From assembly GCF_921293095.1 (NCBI RefSeq), contig NC_060252.1, forward strand, positions 74,048,866 through 74,112,865: a stretch of 64,000 bases of DNA, in the 5' to 3' direction. This DNA is from Ischnura elegans. Its lineage: Eukaryota; Arthropoda; Insecta; Odonata; Coenagrionidae. The first letter of the stretch is position 1, and every line of letters begins with the position of its first letter. Made by a program: the position numbers and the translations under genes. Under the pieces are notes generated by a model. That model did not search any database and was not told the origin of the DNA. It saw nothing but the letters and a program-made list of their open reading frames with translations. Of the stretch, positions 53,597 through 64,000 are shown piece after piece.

Positions 53597-54037
53597 TTGC
53601 GACTATTGCACAAGAAACAATTGACTCTCTCCCTCCGACACGACGCTCCCCTCCTTCGCCATTTCGCTTTTGTTCGCTCCGCCTTCCCAGTGAAAAATTT
53701 CCTCGTTTTTACGCACGACTGGATTTCCAGAAAGATTATTGTTATTAGTATTATTGGAGGCGGAGGCGGTCCCCTTTGCGTCATTTGCCGATCATGCGGG
53801 GCTTACCCCCTCGTCTCGACTGGTGATTGTATCTTCAGCGGGAGTAATTGGGGTCGTCCCGTGGAGATGGCAGCGAACCAGACTTTATCTCGCTTATCGT
53901 TTTTTGCCGAGCGAACAACCTCAAAAGATATTCTGTGCCCTTGGCTTCAGAACAATGATGGGATCGTATTCTGTGAGTTCCTATGCCGGATAGACCTACG
54001 TTGGCTGACCACGGATTTCTCTTGCCGCTTCTCCTAA
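53597..54037 (+). other. 146-codon ORF in GC-rich sequence, unrecognised
   Basis: Opens at ATG and encodes a mixed, low-complexity-containing product with GGGGGP near residue 54 and scattered cysteines. Two other frames are open in the same interval, as expected from the higher GC content of about 53480-54040. No domain, signal or homolog recognised. Confidence 0.12.
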
Positions 54038-56262
54038 ATGCGCTTTCTTTCAATTCTGAATATGCACAGCATATGGTAGTAATTTTTACTCACTTTCTAT
54101 TTCTGAGGAACATCGCCTCCAAAAGCATTTCGACACCTTAACATATAGGTATTCACTTATATATTCTTAGATATATTAGTTCCAATAGATACAACCTAGC
54201 ATGTGGGTGCATCAAATATCGCATATAAAAGAAGAGGGAAATGTTATTTCGAAAGAATGTGTAAAACTGAGATAAAAATATTTTTGGCCCAGACATCGAA
54301 AGGAATTGTAAAAATTTTCATCCAATGAATATTTTATGTTTTTTTTTGACTTAGTCCGACAACTGGGTAGAATATTTTGTGGAAAGGTATTTAATTATGC
54401 ATATCACTATATCAGTAATGCCTGGATTTTGTTAATCAACACCACTTTTGAATCGAATTTTAAATATCAGTTATAAGATATGTCAAAATATTTCAAGAAT
54501 TCAAAACAAAGTACGTGAACTTTTCCTGCGCATCAAGCAGACCAGTCAAACTTCTTTTATTTTTTCTACTTTATTAAAAGGATCCGATAAGAAATTGATA
54601 TTGTTTTTTGGCTGTAAAATTTATTTGGAGATTGTATGTCAAGCTTCTTATTAATGGCAAGTGATATAATCTTGCCAGTATTGATTGGGAAGACGTCAGT
54701 AAGGATCGTATCCTAAGGTGAGTAAGGCAGGTGAATAGATTGTGTAGATGGTTTTCTTTTAAAGTGAGTGAGGGAGTTTATAAATTTAAATGAGAGCCTG
54801 ATTTGCTATGAGACCCTCGAATGAGAATTTTGTCATCTTAAGGCGCATAAGTCGGGTAGGCGGCTTTTCGCTTGGGATACGGTCATCATCATCATCATTA
54901 TCGACATCTCAACAATCGGACCACTCCTACTATTTAAAAACCGTATGATCTCTAAATTTACGCTAAAACTACCGGTAATCATTTTTGAGACATATCGCGA
55001 TGAGAATTTCAATCCTCGAAACATTTTTCAGAGCATGGACTTTCGGCAGTATGCATCCGAATCGGATAGTTTTAAAAGTAACGATTTTTTAGTGTTTATT
55101 ACGGGAATATTTTCCTTCTGACGGATTATTGAGGAATTTCTGAAGGGATAATATTTGAAAAAGTAGTAAATTCATCGAAAATTCGGCTTCCTTTATGGCA
55201 AAATGTGAAGTATTGCCACACACCGCCAGACGTTTTTTCGAGCTGCTATAATGGTTGATCATTCTCATCGCATCGGAAAAAACTGCGCAAAATTACAGGT
55301 ACATATGCATTGAAAAACCATAAAATACTTTAAATAAACTTTGGACTTCGTAAATGCAATACCAATAGTTAAAATAATCATTGGTCATTGCCGACATTGG
55401 CTAAGTTACAGGGATTTCTTATTCATATGTCTTAATATGGTCTATAAGGTCACCCTAAATTTTCGAAAAATTTTAAACTTTAGGGCTCGGGTGGCAGTGG
55501 TAAATTTAATCCAATTTTGAAAAAAAATTCGGGTCTGAGATCATGAAATAAGTAGACGACTTTCCGGACATCGCAAATTTTATCCCGATAGAATGTAATT
55601 CTTCGGCCCACCCTGTTGTACAACCTGCCACCCTACTGTGCAGTTATATGATGTAACGAAATGCATACAATCGAATTAGTGTTTGCGGTAACATCATTGG
55701 TAATTTATACTTTTAATCGATACATTTTTAAGAAAGTAATTTTTACGTGAAACCTACTCTAGCTCATGCGAGTAATCGTTTCAATATAGCAATCGATGTT
55801 AAAATTTGAATTCAGCGAGCGCGGATCGGAAGGCAATTCCAGCTACGTTAAGCTCATCCACAGGCGTAAACTTTTGGTATAAAATATTTATGTACGTCTA
55901 AAGTGCCATAATTAAAGGTTTTACATGTTTATTTTCTGCAATGGCATTTTATTATAATTAAAATAGTGGTTTGGATGTTAGTACTTGCTTGAGAAAAGAT
56001 CGACAACGATTGCAGAATTCACAGGAACAAAATTAAAAGCAATTGTTATCTTAATGGTATTCATACTGATTAAGTTTCAAAATACAACTTTGAAAATTTA
56101 ATTATTTACTAATTTGACAGTGCAATTTATATTGAGCCCGGTTTCATATTTTAAATACTCTTCCCGTTAAGGTTTACCGCCTGGAAATAATATTGCTTGG
56201 GAGTTTTTTTTTAGATTTAAATTTGGAACGACGGCCTGAGTTACTCCTTACTGTCTGTATTC
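54038..56262. other. No gene recognised (2.2 kb)
   Basis: AT-rich sequence. A short catcatcatcatcatta run lies near 54887. I found no repeat family or gene. Confidence 0.4.
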
Positions 56263-56702
56263 AGCCTGAATCACACCATGATTTTAATTGTCATTTCTGA
56301 ATGATCACTATCACGATCACTAGAGTGATAACTCGCAAATGATCGTCGCCGGCAATTGTTTTTCGCGATCACGATCGCGATGAGGATTTCCATCACTTTT
56401 TTCATCAATCGTCCGGTCGCTTTTTCCATCGCTGAAACCTTCACTAAAACTCCATATCAGCCAATCAGAACGCATTCCCGTATGGAGCGATTGCAGCGCA
56501 ACGTTTGACAACCGTGGGAACGACATAGATAAACAAACACGCTATATATTTTCGTGATGTTAGTGATGCGAAAGGGGACGGCGAGAGGGACCATATTATT
56601 TAAAAAAATGACCACTAGACCAATCACTTTTCTGGTCGCGAAAAGCGATCGCTCTAGTGATCACTTCTCGCAACGAAAGAAAATGATTGTGTGATTCAGG
56701 CT
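56263..56702. mobile_element. Harbinger-like MITE with agcctgaatcacac ends
   Basis: A 440-bp element with inverted ends agcctgaatcacaccatgat and, from the other strand, agcctgaatcacacaatcat. Subterminal gatcacta(tc)gatcac arrays are also inverted. Flanks are TTC (56260-56262) and TTA (56703-56705), a near TWA-type duplication. The 56320-56526 minus frame is internal. Confidence 0.75.
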
Positions 56703-56726
56703 TTAGACTAGTTTCACTAATGAAAT

Positions 56727-57363
56727 AGGGTGGTTTCCTATTTTTTTTATTGCCTAAATCGAAAGATTATTACTCCTAGAGTACGCATTTCACGCTCTTA
56801 GATTTTCGAATGACGATATCTATTTTTCGCGATTAAACGAAAAGTGAAAAATTTCAAGCGCGCGAAAACGCGACGGCTAAGTAGGAATGATGGTAAAAGC
56901 CCGTGTGACGTATTTCTGGTTCCCGTTGCCGCAAAGTGAGGTGACCTTGGGGCGAGGCTTTGAGCACTGATACGACGCAGGCTGCTAGCAGGTAGCGCTT
57001 GGCTTAAATAAGGATTATTATTACCCTATCAAACGTAGAAAACTTTCCGACCTTAGCAAGCTTTAATAGGTGATAATTAAGAGATATTTCCCTGAGTTCT
57101 GTGCCTCATGCATTCATTGGTAATCTCAGACAATGTAAAACTCCTATCTACTCGTATAGAAACTAGGTCCCTGTGACGTCACGTGGAGTGAAATCGCATG
57201 GGCGCCAATCTGGCCTTTTTCAAATGAGGTTAAAATTGAACATTAACATTCGTCTAAACTGGGATTTCTAAAACAAAATAATTTGTATATTATGAATACA
57301 CTAATGGTGGGTAACGAATCGCAATCAATGCCTTTCGTTTTCTTTGATGAAGGAAACTACCCT
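56727..57363 (+). mobile_element. ATAGGG-family MITE, copy 7
   Basis: A 637-bp full copy with ends agggtggtttcc and ggaaactaccct, flanked by AT. It lies only 24 bp from the preceding MITE. It has one ctgctagcaggtagcgc block where most copies have two. Confidence 0.85.
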
Positions 57364-57560
57364 ATTATCATATTGACCTTTAGTGTGAGTCGCAGCATCT
57401 CATTGCACGCGCTCTAGCTCAGCGATGTAAGCCACTGCCATGAATCGCGGACCCTATTTCCGTCCTATCTCCCATGTGTTCCCATTCCCCGTACTGTCAC
57501 TCTCGGCACTGGCAAACGATTCCGAATTTCGCTTCTCACTTCATTATATTTTTCCATTCT

Positions 57561-58432
57561 AGTTTGACTGTAAATTGACAGCAATTTCTCGTTTGTTGGA
57601 CTCATTAAGTGGCACATGCTCCTCCGATAGAAATACAAGGAATCGTAAATCCATAGAAGTCTCACCTTACAAAGTCGCGCGATTGTTATTGCTTTAAGAA
57701 TTTATGTAATCCTTTACTTTTTGTGTTGTAATTTTTCCCACTCTAAACTGTTATTTTTTAAGTTATTTTACAAACTCTTCAGAATCTGTGTCTCGCCCAA
57801 CCCCTTTTTTTGGAACCTTTACCGTCGCGATGTAGAGGCATATGAAGTTTCGTTGCCAGTTGGTTACAGGTATTCGTGTGCTGGACGCGTTAAGGCGTTT
57901 TTTTTCCGTATTAAGAAATCAAATGAATGGATAATCTTATGAAATGTCTCCTTTATTGACGAGATTTTTGCTGATTGAAACATAAACCATCCTTTACCCA
58001 ATGATTTTAGTAACCGCTCTTCTTGTTTTCATTTTTTATTCTACCATTTTTTTATTAAACTCCTCAGTACCCGTGCAGCACGTTACTTGGGAGATTGCAT
58101 TGCTATGATGTTTTGACACTTGCTTTCCGCTTTAAAAGGTTCATTCGTTTCAGCAGTGACGCGTTAATTAACCTGAAGGGATTCTAAAGTCCGCCGCTAG
58201 GATTGTTGTCGTTCCGCGCGCATTAAAATCAAATTTCAAAATCGCCACGCGTGACGATACCAGTCATCGATTTACCAATTTACGAAGAAATACACGGTAT
58301 ATTAATAGTAATAGTATATATTAATACATATCTGCGCCAATAAATCATGTGAACCACACATTTAAGCATGCAAGACGATTTTCAACAGGAAAGGACCATC
58401 TCCACTACGCTTAATGGCGAAAGTTACAGATG
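57561..58432 (+). repeat. Duplicated segment I, copy 2 (~870 bp)
   Basis: Partner of 52628-53475. The 73-codon frame 57721-57942 ends RRDVEAYEVSLPVGYRYSC, AGRVKAF and KKSNEWIIL, then TGA. Roughly ten base differences from copy 1 fall over the shared last 38 codons, mostly amino-acid-changing, which argues against purifying selection. Confidence 0.75.
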
Positions 58433-58652
58433 TTACAGATATATTCAGTTTATTATGACGATTAAGCGATATTATTACTGCTTGTATTCCTGTGGGGTAA
58501 GGTGAAATATCATTTTCAATATCAAAGTATATTACCGGTTAAGGTAGGTTTACATGGAAAAAAAAATTTTTTAGTTGGAATAATTAGCATCCTGGTCATG
58601 TTTTACCACTCTGTATAGAAAAATATTTACCAACCAGATTCATGGTTACAAT

Positions 58653-58883
58653 CAGAGGCGTAACAGGCGTACAATCAGTGGCCCCGCGTAGGCCACTCCC
58701 CCGGGGGGTTCGGGTCGTCGTTACTCGTCTCACTGTCATGATATTAATTAATTAACTTTAACTTTCGGCAGATGCAGTTATTATATTTCAAAACTGGACA
58801 ATAGTTTTAAATATATATTTAATTTCTCTGAGGCTTTAGGGGGGGATCTATCCTCCTAATCCCCCCATAGTTACGCCGCCACT
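58653..58883 (+). mobile_element. hAT-like MITE, possibly compound left end
   Basis: Left cagaggcgtaacagg and then a second start-like caatcagtggccccgcg, with internal G/C runs. Right end tagttacgccgccactc. The interior around ttctctgaggctttagggg resembles 10357-10636. No convincing 8-bp duplication; the left end may be rearranged. Confidence 0.6.
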
Positions 58884-60092
58884 CTTCGTTTTGGTAGGTT
58901 GCATTGCCGCGGGGCGTTCATCGTCTTTTTGATTTATTTTAAGTAAGAAGAACAATATAAAAATTTCATTACATGAAAAGTTTTAAATATATTTTACATA
59001 TAGCATACGTAACTACAATATTCATGTATTCTTCTAAACCTCGGAAATTGAAATATAGCTTTCGGCCATTTTAAAAGTCAAGGAATGGTTCAAATTTAAT
59101 TTTAAAAAGCTATTTGTAATGCGAAGATGTTATTCTCTCCATAAAAAAATACAATGAAATGCACCAATTAAATATTTTGCCCATGACGAGATGAAGAAGA
59201 CGACCGTCTCGCCGTTCTCATAGTTTTTCGCGTGTTCTTCTTCACTCTTTCGACCGTAGAAGCTAAACGTTCACGTTTCAACAATGTTTAATGATTCATT
59301 GTTGTAGCCGAATAAACAATGAGGAAAACTATGTATGGCACGAGGAGCTTCGGCAGTATTTCGCACAAATGATATAAGTTCATCGTTCATCATAATTATT
59401 TGCGCCGATAGTAGCTGCAGTGGTTAAATGGTTTCAAACGAATTATTGGAGAGTATAAGGGACGACTTAGTGCACCTCCACTTTTATTATTTACGATGGT
59501 AAAATGAGAAATTAAGGTGGCCCATACTTCAATGGAGTTTTTTTTTTACCCTTCGTCCTACAGTTCGTAAATGCTTAACCGCCGCAGCATAATAGCATTC
59601 CAATGTCATCACTTGTCAGGCACTTTGATGAGATTGACGGTGGAAGCTAATGTCTATTGGCGTATAACGCAGATAACATGCTGGCTCTCCATAGTTGAAC
59701 AGCGTGTTTTGGTGCTTTTCTGTGTTATGGTTTAATTTTGCATTCATTAGAAGTTTCATGTGTTTTCTGGCACCAGTTGTATGATATTTCCCTGACTAGC
59801 CTTGACGGTGATCTGCCAATAAAGCAAAGCGAAAGAATTTTAAAAATGTTGTATGACCTAACTCTAAAGAAAATGTAAATAAATTGATTCTGTTGACGTC
59901 GAGAACTTGGACTGTATTGCCTATAGAATTTACTTATTTCATAAGTCATTGTCAGTGGGGTCCTAGGTTGTTAATGGCAGCTGATGTTGTCTGTAGACAT
60001 AGTATTGCACGTGGGTTCACCATGGCCGTGAACGCTTGCTTTCAAAAGATTTTGCAGTAGTTAAAGATACGTTGTATTTTTCATAAAATTAT
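58884..60092. other. No gene recognised
   Basis: 1.2 kb of AT-rich sequence. The minus frame 59725-59949 is unrecognised. Confidence 0.35.
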
Positions 60093-60106
60093 TAATGTCC
60101 CTTCTA

Positions 60107-60259
60107 ATAAATAAAAGCGAACAAACTATGTATAAATCCACCAATTTATTTTTCAAAACTAGTAGTACCACAAAAATAAATTGGTGGATTTATACATAGT
60201 TTGTTCGCTTTTATTTATTAGAATGAACCTCCACAAAGTTGAGCCTGTTACGATAGAGA
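60107..60259 (+). mobile_element. Foldback insertion with perfect 52-bp arms, 14-bp TSD
   Basis: Arms 60102-60153 and 60172-60223 are exact inverse complements (52/52) around an 18-bp loop. A non-palindromic tail (aacctccacaaagttgagcc, 60227-60246) follows. The duplication taatgtcccttcta is exact at 60093-60106 and 60260-60273; the left arm overlaps it by five bases. The tail resembles that of the 21.2 kb foldback. The long target duplication fits target-primed retrotransposition rather than a cut-and-paste MITE. Confidence 0.85.
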
Positions 60260-60329
60260 TAATGTCCCTTCTATATTTAATTACAGGTCAGGGTAAATTT
60301 GAATGGCTATGATCGCGAATGCAATCTGG

Positions 60330-60336
60330 AAAAAAA
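60330..60336 (-). terminator. Pol III T-run terminator of tRNA-Gly
   Basis: Seven consecutive A on the plus strand make a T7 run on the transcript strand, starting two bases past the tRNA discriminator base. Confidence 0.85.
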
Positions 60337-60337
60337 G

Positions 60338-60409
60338 TGCGTCGGCCGGGAATCGAACCCGGATCAACTGCTTGGAAGGCAACTATGCTGACCATTACAC
60401 CACCGACGC
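60338..60409 (-). tRNA. tRNA-Gly(TCC)
   Basis: Nuclear glycine tRNA. On the minus strand the acceptor stem is gcgtcgg...ccgacgc, with discriminator A. The D-arm includes A-box tggtgtaatgg. The anticodon stem-loop is gttgc-cttccaa-gcagt with TCC at positions 34-36. The T-arm is ccggg-ttcgatt-cccgg with B-box ggttcgattcc. All four stems fold, with two G-T pairs in the anticodon stem. No intron. A T7 terminator follows at once. It matches the general eukaryotic tRNA-Gly(TCC) layout, so it is probably functional. Neighbouring elements are repeats on both sides. Confidence 0.95.
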
Positions 60410-60673
60410 TGCTGTGAAAGGTCGTCTCACGTAAGCAACCAACTGAAAAGCGCTTGTTCAGGTGAGCTATCTTGCACTACTCGACTCGTCTTCTGAGAAC
60501 TTGCGTGAACTGATGGAAGTCTTTCTGTTCTTCGTTTTGCGTTCTATATATGCTTAAGGATTTATAAACTACGGTCCTGAAGGCCGTATTCGATCCTGTT
60601 CATAGTTGACGAGAACTTTTCTTCCGTGGAACATTCATGATAAGAACTTATTTATTATTCCAGTACTTATAGC

Positions 60674-61118
60674 CAAGGCCGTAACCAGGGGGGGATCAAG
60701 GGGGATTGATCCCCCCCCGAAATGAAAAAAATTAAATAGATACTTTATGCTCGCTTGGTGCTCACACGACGATATTATATAGTAGTGCATGGACATCTAG
60801 TAGTCCAATGCGACTTAAGTCAATAATTATCTAAGCGCATTTGTAGGTGCAGTGTGTGAAATAATAGTGCTGTGAATTAGTAGAGAGGGACAGAATTGAC
60901 ATCGACACCGAGGAGTTAATTCATTTGGTCGCTGCAAAAAAAAGCTAGAAGGCTAAATTCAATTTTATAATAATATTTTTATATTTTCCTTTTAGGGTTT
61001 TTAATAAATATGCATATTTTACCGTATACGCTATTTTATCTATCTTATAAAAATAATTTTATGTTTGCCTACTATTCCATAAACCCCCCCCCGAAAATAT
61101 TTTCTGGCTACGGCCTTG
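60674..61118 (+). mobile_element. hAT-like MITE, perfect 8-bp TSD
   Basis: A 445-bp element with ends caaggccgtaaccagg and ctggctacggccttg, plus G and C runs. The flanks cttatagc (60666-60673 and 61119-61126) are identical. Confidence 0.9.
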
Positions 61119-61126
61119 CTTATAGC

Positions 61127-61919
61127 AAAGATATTCATTTAACTCCAATTTGATTTCTATAGAAATTACTTGTTTCCGAGTTTTGGATTGACAAATTTGA
61201 TGTTTACTTGAAAATCTCCAAAATGGTTACTTTTTTCGTTGAAATCGTGATAAAACATAAGTCGATGCTATGCGTTTAATTCTTTGTGTCAGGTGTGACG
61301 CTATGGAATTGACAGATCACAATGAAAAGTAAATTTTGCGTTTATTTCAGTCGCTTACTTAAGCAAATAATTCCAGGCAAAATATTGGTGAAATTTTCTC
61401 ATGTTTTCAAGGGCTGATCTGTCCATTTGTCTGGATTATCTGACTAGATCTGCCGTACCCAGAAGATTTCACCAAAATTTTGGTAGGATTTTTATGCACT
61501 AGGAAGCGACTTTAGCCTACGCAAAATTATGGACACAATAGCAAGAATGAATGGCGTTCCTGCACCATGACACCACTGGAAACGACATAACTATCTGTAC
61601 GAACTGAGAGACATTACCAAGTCACCTGGTGAAAAACCCGAGAAGAGATTACCAAAATTATACGCTTGGGAAAGCAAAGGATGTTTCTTTATCCCACAAA
61701 AATGGTTTTACTGATAAAGGACATATAACGAGGAAAAATTAGAGCTATCACGAACAAGTGATGAGGTATGCAGCTAATAAATTAAGAGGTGGTAATTAAC
61801 CTACCGTATAGTTCAAGGATCCGTACTAAAAACTATTACTGTTTCTTTTTAGGCTAAAAATTATTTCTCAGACGGAAATGCTCTATGTGGGTCATGACCT
61901 ATGCTTTTATGCTGTTGGT
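61127..61919. other. No gene recognised
   Basis: AT-rich sequence with no recognisable feature. Confidence 0.35.
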
Positions 61920-62489
61920 TTACTTAGTCAGTGCATGGCTCGTCGCGCGGCACACCCGGGAACTATAAAAATTCATTTTAGTGCGTAGTTTATGCATTTC
62001 GTGCACGTTAGTAGCCACTCTCGTGGGAATTTTAGCATTCCCTCCAGCTGATCCCTCCCTTAATGTCCTCTGCTCTTTTTTCCAGTCTTTATTCCACTGC
62101 ATTCCGAAGAGAAATGGGCACAAGCGTATGAGTATTCCGACGATGTGGATGGAAAATGTTCTATGATACCTTTTCTTTGAATTTGGTCTGTCTACATATA
62201 GCTTGCGTAAACGTTTTTCCCTCAAGCATCTGTGGAATTTCGTATTTTGTTCTAATCCGCTATCATGTTGAAAGATTGACGCATAAATGATCCTCATTTC
62301 CCGAGGGCGTGTGAGTAATGATGGAAAAATAGCGGTCGAATTCGATTTTTTTGAGAAATCGTTTATTAATCGACATGTAAAGCTCGACTTTTCAGCAAAA
62401 GTCAACATTTGAAGAAAAATTCGAGTAATCGGCAAAATCGAATTTAAAAAAACAATTTGTACAAAAAAATTAGTGATTCGAAAAAGCAC
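61920..62489 (-). other. Longest ORF in the window (189 codons), unrecognised
   Basis: Open for 189 codons on the minus strand. The frame begins at a GTG; the first ATG is codon 28 (about 62408). The N-terminal part is hydrophobic. The middle and C-terminal parts are basic (CLREKRLRKLYVDRPNSKKR, then WNKDWKKEQRTLREG). No catalytic motif, transmembrane pattern or domain is recognised. For this base composition an uninterrupted frame this long is uncommon by chance, so it could be a decayed or lineage-specific exon. Confidence 0.25.
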
Positions 62490-63879
62490 ATCGGAGTAAG
62501 TAGTAGGAAGAACTACTTAGAATACATGCTTGAATTATTAGTTGTAAAAAATATAAAAATGCTCGCACATTTAACTTTTGGGGTCACCGTTGGGAACAAT
62601 TCAGCTACACTATAATTTTATAGAAGGATCAGGTGATTGAGATGCTTTCGTGACGATCGAGGGCATGCCTTTCCAATTTCACCGCTCTTAGAAAAAAGTC
62701 TTACACGTGGGACGGATGACGTTATCATAGGCTGGTTGTGACGCTGATGAGATCAAACAAAATGGTCGAGATTTAAGTGGAAAAAATCAAGTTTGGATCG
62801 AAACTCGAAAACTATGGCTCGATCTCCATTTCGGAATGGCTCCAGAAGTAAACGTCGCAAAGTAGTTGATGGCACAGATTCCCAAAAACGTTTATTTGTT
62901 AAAAAAAAAGGAAATTGAAATGAATTTTCAACTCACTTTTAAATGAATTTGAACAAAAACAATTAATTAAAAACTCAGTTTTTCAAGGTGTGAACACTTT
63001 TAGTAAAAGCATGGTCCCCGATTGTATCCAAAGAAAACTAAATAACTCCAATGAAACGTGCACCTACCGCGGCTGAAAATCTTCTGTTTTCTTCACCATA
63101 GGATCCACCCTTTTAGGATTGACGTCTTCAAGTACAGATGGAAAACGGTGAATTCTGAGCGTTAAAATCCATAGAGTTCAAATAACCTTACCGCGTCACT
63201 GCTAATCCAGCTCCTGACGCTCGTAGACGAACCCTGCCGCGAGGTCGAAAAATCAATTTTATATCCGGAGTCGCTGACTTATTTCAAAGTTAACTGCATA
63301 TTCACTTCGATAAATCTTTAAATAATGCCTTGTAGTAAGTTATTTCGCGTACCACACTGTACACCCATTTGAAACTCTTACTAAATGTAAAATTTTGTCG
63401 AAAAACAGTGTCCGCCATATTGTAACTGCATGGTAACAATTCATCAAATACATTCGTTAATATTACGGAAATTAAAAGAAAAAATACTAAAATATCATAT
63501 GATATTGTGTTTTATTCCTTAAGAATCTACCTTTAACTTCATTATCTACTTCATTTGTAAGATTTTCAGTGAAAATTGAAGACGGACATTTTTATGGAAA
63601 TTTGGTCACGTTTGAGCCTCTGTATCCCGGTAACGAGTCGGAGCCATGTCAAATCAGGTGCATTTCCATTAATTTTAATAACTTTCCAGTTAACGTGCGA
63701 AATATCAAATTTATAACTAAAAAAAGCAGTTTTTTAATTTTGTCCTGCTTTTTCCCATTTCCGCCCACTGTGCGACGGCTCTAAAAACTGAAAATATACG
63801 GGAATATACTTATATTTTTTTTCAAATCTATCACAGACTACAGGAAATAAAATTGGTGGACGAACTTTTAGTTCGGTCG
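62490..63879. other. No gene recognised
   Basis: AT-rich sequence. The 63569-63784 frame has no recognised motif. Confidence 0.35.
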
Positions 63880-64000
63880 GAGTTACTGATGAAGGCTCAC
63901 CTCGAACTCGAGGCGGGAAAGTGCTGGATCTTTCACCACTTCATACGTGACACTGATCTCGTAGCTTTTCCACCGGTGTATTGAGAAAGCGAAATTGCAA
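63880..64000 (+). other. Hammerhead-like / PLE-like fragment
   Basis: ctgatga (63886-63892) is followed by a cctcg-aact-cgagg hairpin (63900-63913) and gaaa (63917-63920). Downstream, ttttccaccggtgtattgag resembles the inverse of the arm end of the 35.3 kb foldback (ccggtggaaaa). The order matches the foldback cores elsewhere in the window. Spacing is not canonical for a hammerhead. Confidence 0.35.

Noticed and set aside
58653..58883. 8-bp target duplication for this hAT-like element
   Set aside because: The left flank gttacaat and the right flank do not match. The left end seems rearranged, so no duplication is claimed.
1..64000. CRISPR array, operon, phage or other prokaryotic system
   Set aside because: No regularly spaced identical short repeats, no adjacent long same-strand ORFs and no ribosome-binding-site context. 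LINEs, SINEs and a Pol III tRNA gene show that this is eukaryotic.

Overview
This window looks like intergenic or intronic DNA from a large, AT-rich, repeat-dense animal genome, most likely an arthropod and probably an insect. I cannot name the species from sequence alone. I found no protein-coding host gene I can defend. There is no operon structure, and no bacterial or viral gene. The one confidently intact gene is a nuclear tRNA-Gly(TCC) on the minus strand at 60338-60409, with Pol III A and B boxes and a T-run terminator. A few open reading frames are longer or more protein-like than their surroundings (61920-62489 minus, 19385-19714 plus, 53597-54037 plus). They are listed only as low-confidence candidates.

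Almost everything else I can identify is transposable-element debris. Two LINE families recur. LINE-A has a jockey/CR1-like reverse-transcriptase C-terminus, a 3' UTR with a conserved gccaaacaccctagaggtgg block, and a gtagat-type tail (1-320, 11420-12060, 24610-25090, 27428-27800, 35130-35660, 44920-45160, 47050-47555 and several 3' UTR pieces). LINE-B is RTE-like with a gatgat-type tail (1262-1510, 12545-14135, 14140-15107, 20925-22352, 48905-49565). A third, RTE-related fragment is at 36770-37400. All are 5'-truncated and riddled with stops and frameshifts.

Non-autonomous DNA elements dominate by copy number. They include a ~650-bp family with ATAGGG...CCCTAT ends and an inferred 2-bp AT target duplication (seven copies, ISL2EU-like); hAT-like short elements with internal poly-G/poly-C tracts, most showing 8-bp target-site duplications; PIF/Harbinger-like elements with TTA duplications; a TTAA-flanked piggyBac-like MITE; and a ~250-bp foldback MITE family. 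tRNA-derived SINE remnants cluster at 33.9 kb and 47.9-50 kb.

The most interesting material is a set of foldback insertions at 16.8, 21.2, 35.3 and 60.1 kb. Three have 12-14-bp target duplications, two share a short non-palindromic 3' tail, and three (not the 60.1 kb one) carry a hammerhead-ribozyme-like gatga...gaaac core. I infer Penelope-like element (PLE) ancestry. A separate 688-bp near-perfect hairpin lies at 39903-40590. Nesting gives a relative chronology: LINE-B is the oldest, followed by hAT, Harbinger, piggyBac and foldback insertions into it, and the ATAGGG family inserted into a hAT element. CpG-rich stretches at 5.9, 39.3 and 51.9 kb could be promoters or first exons, but nothing downstream confirms that.
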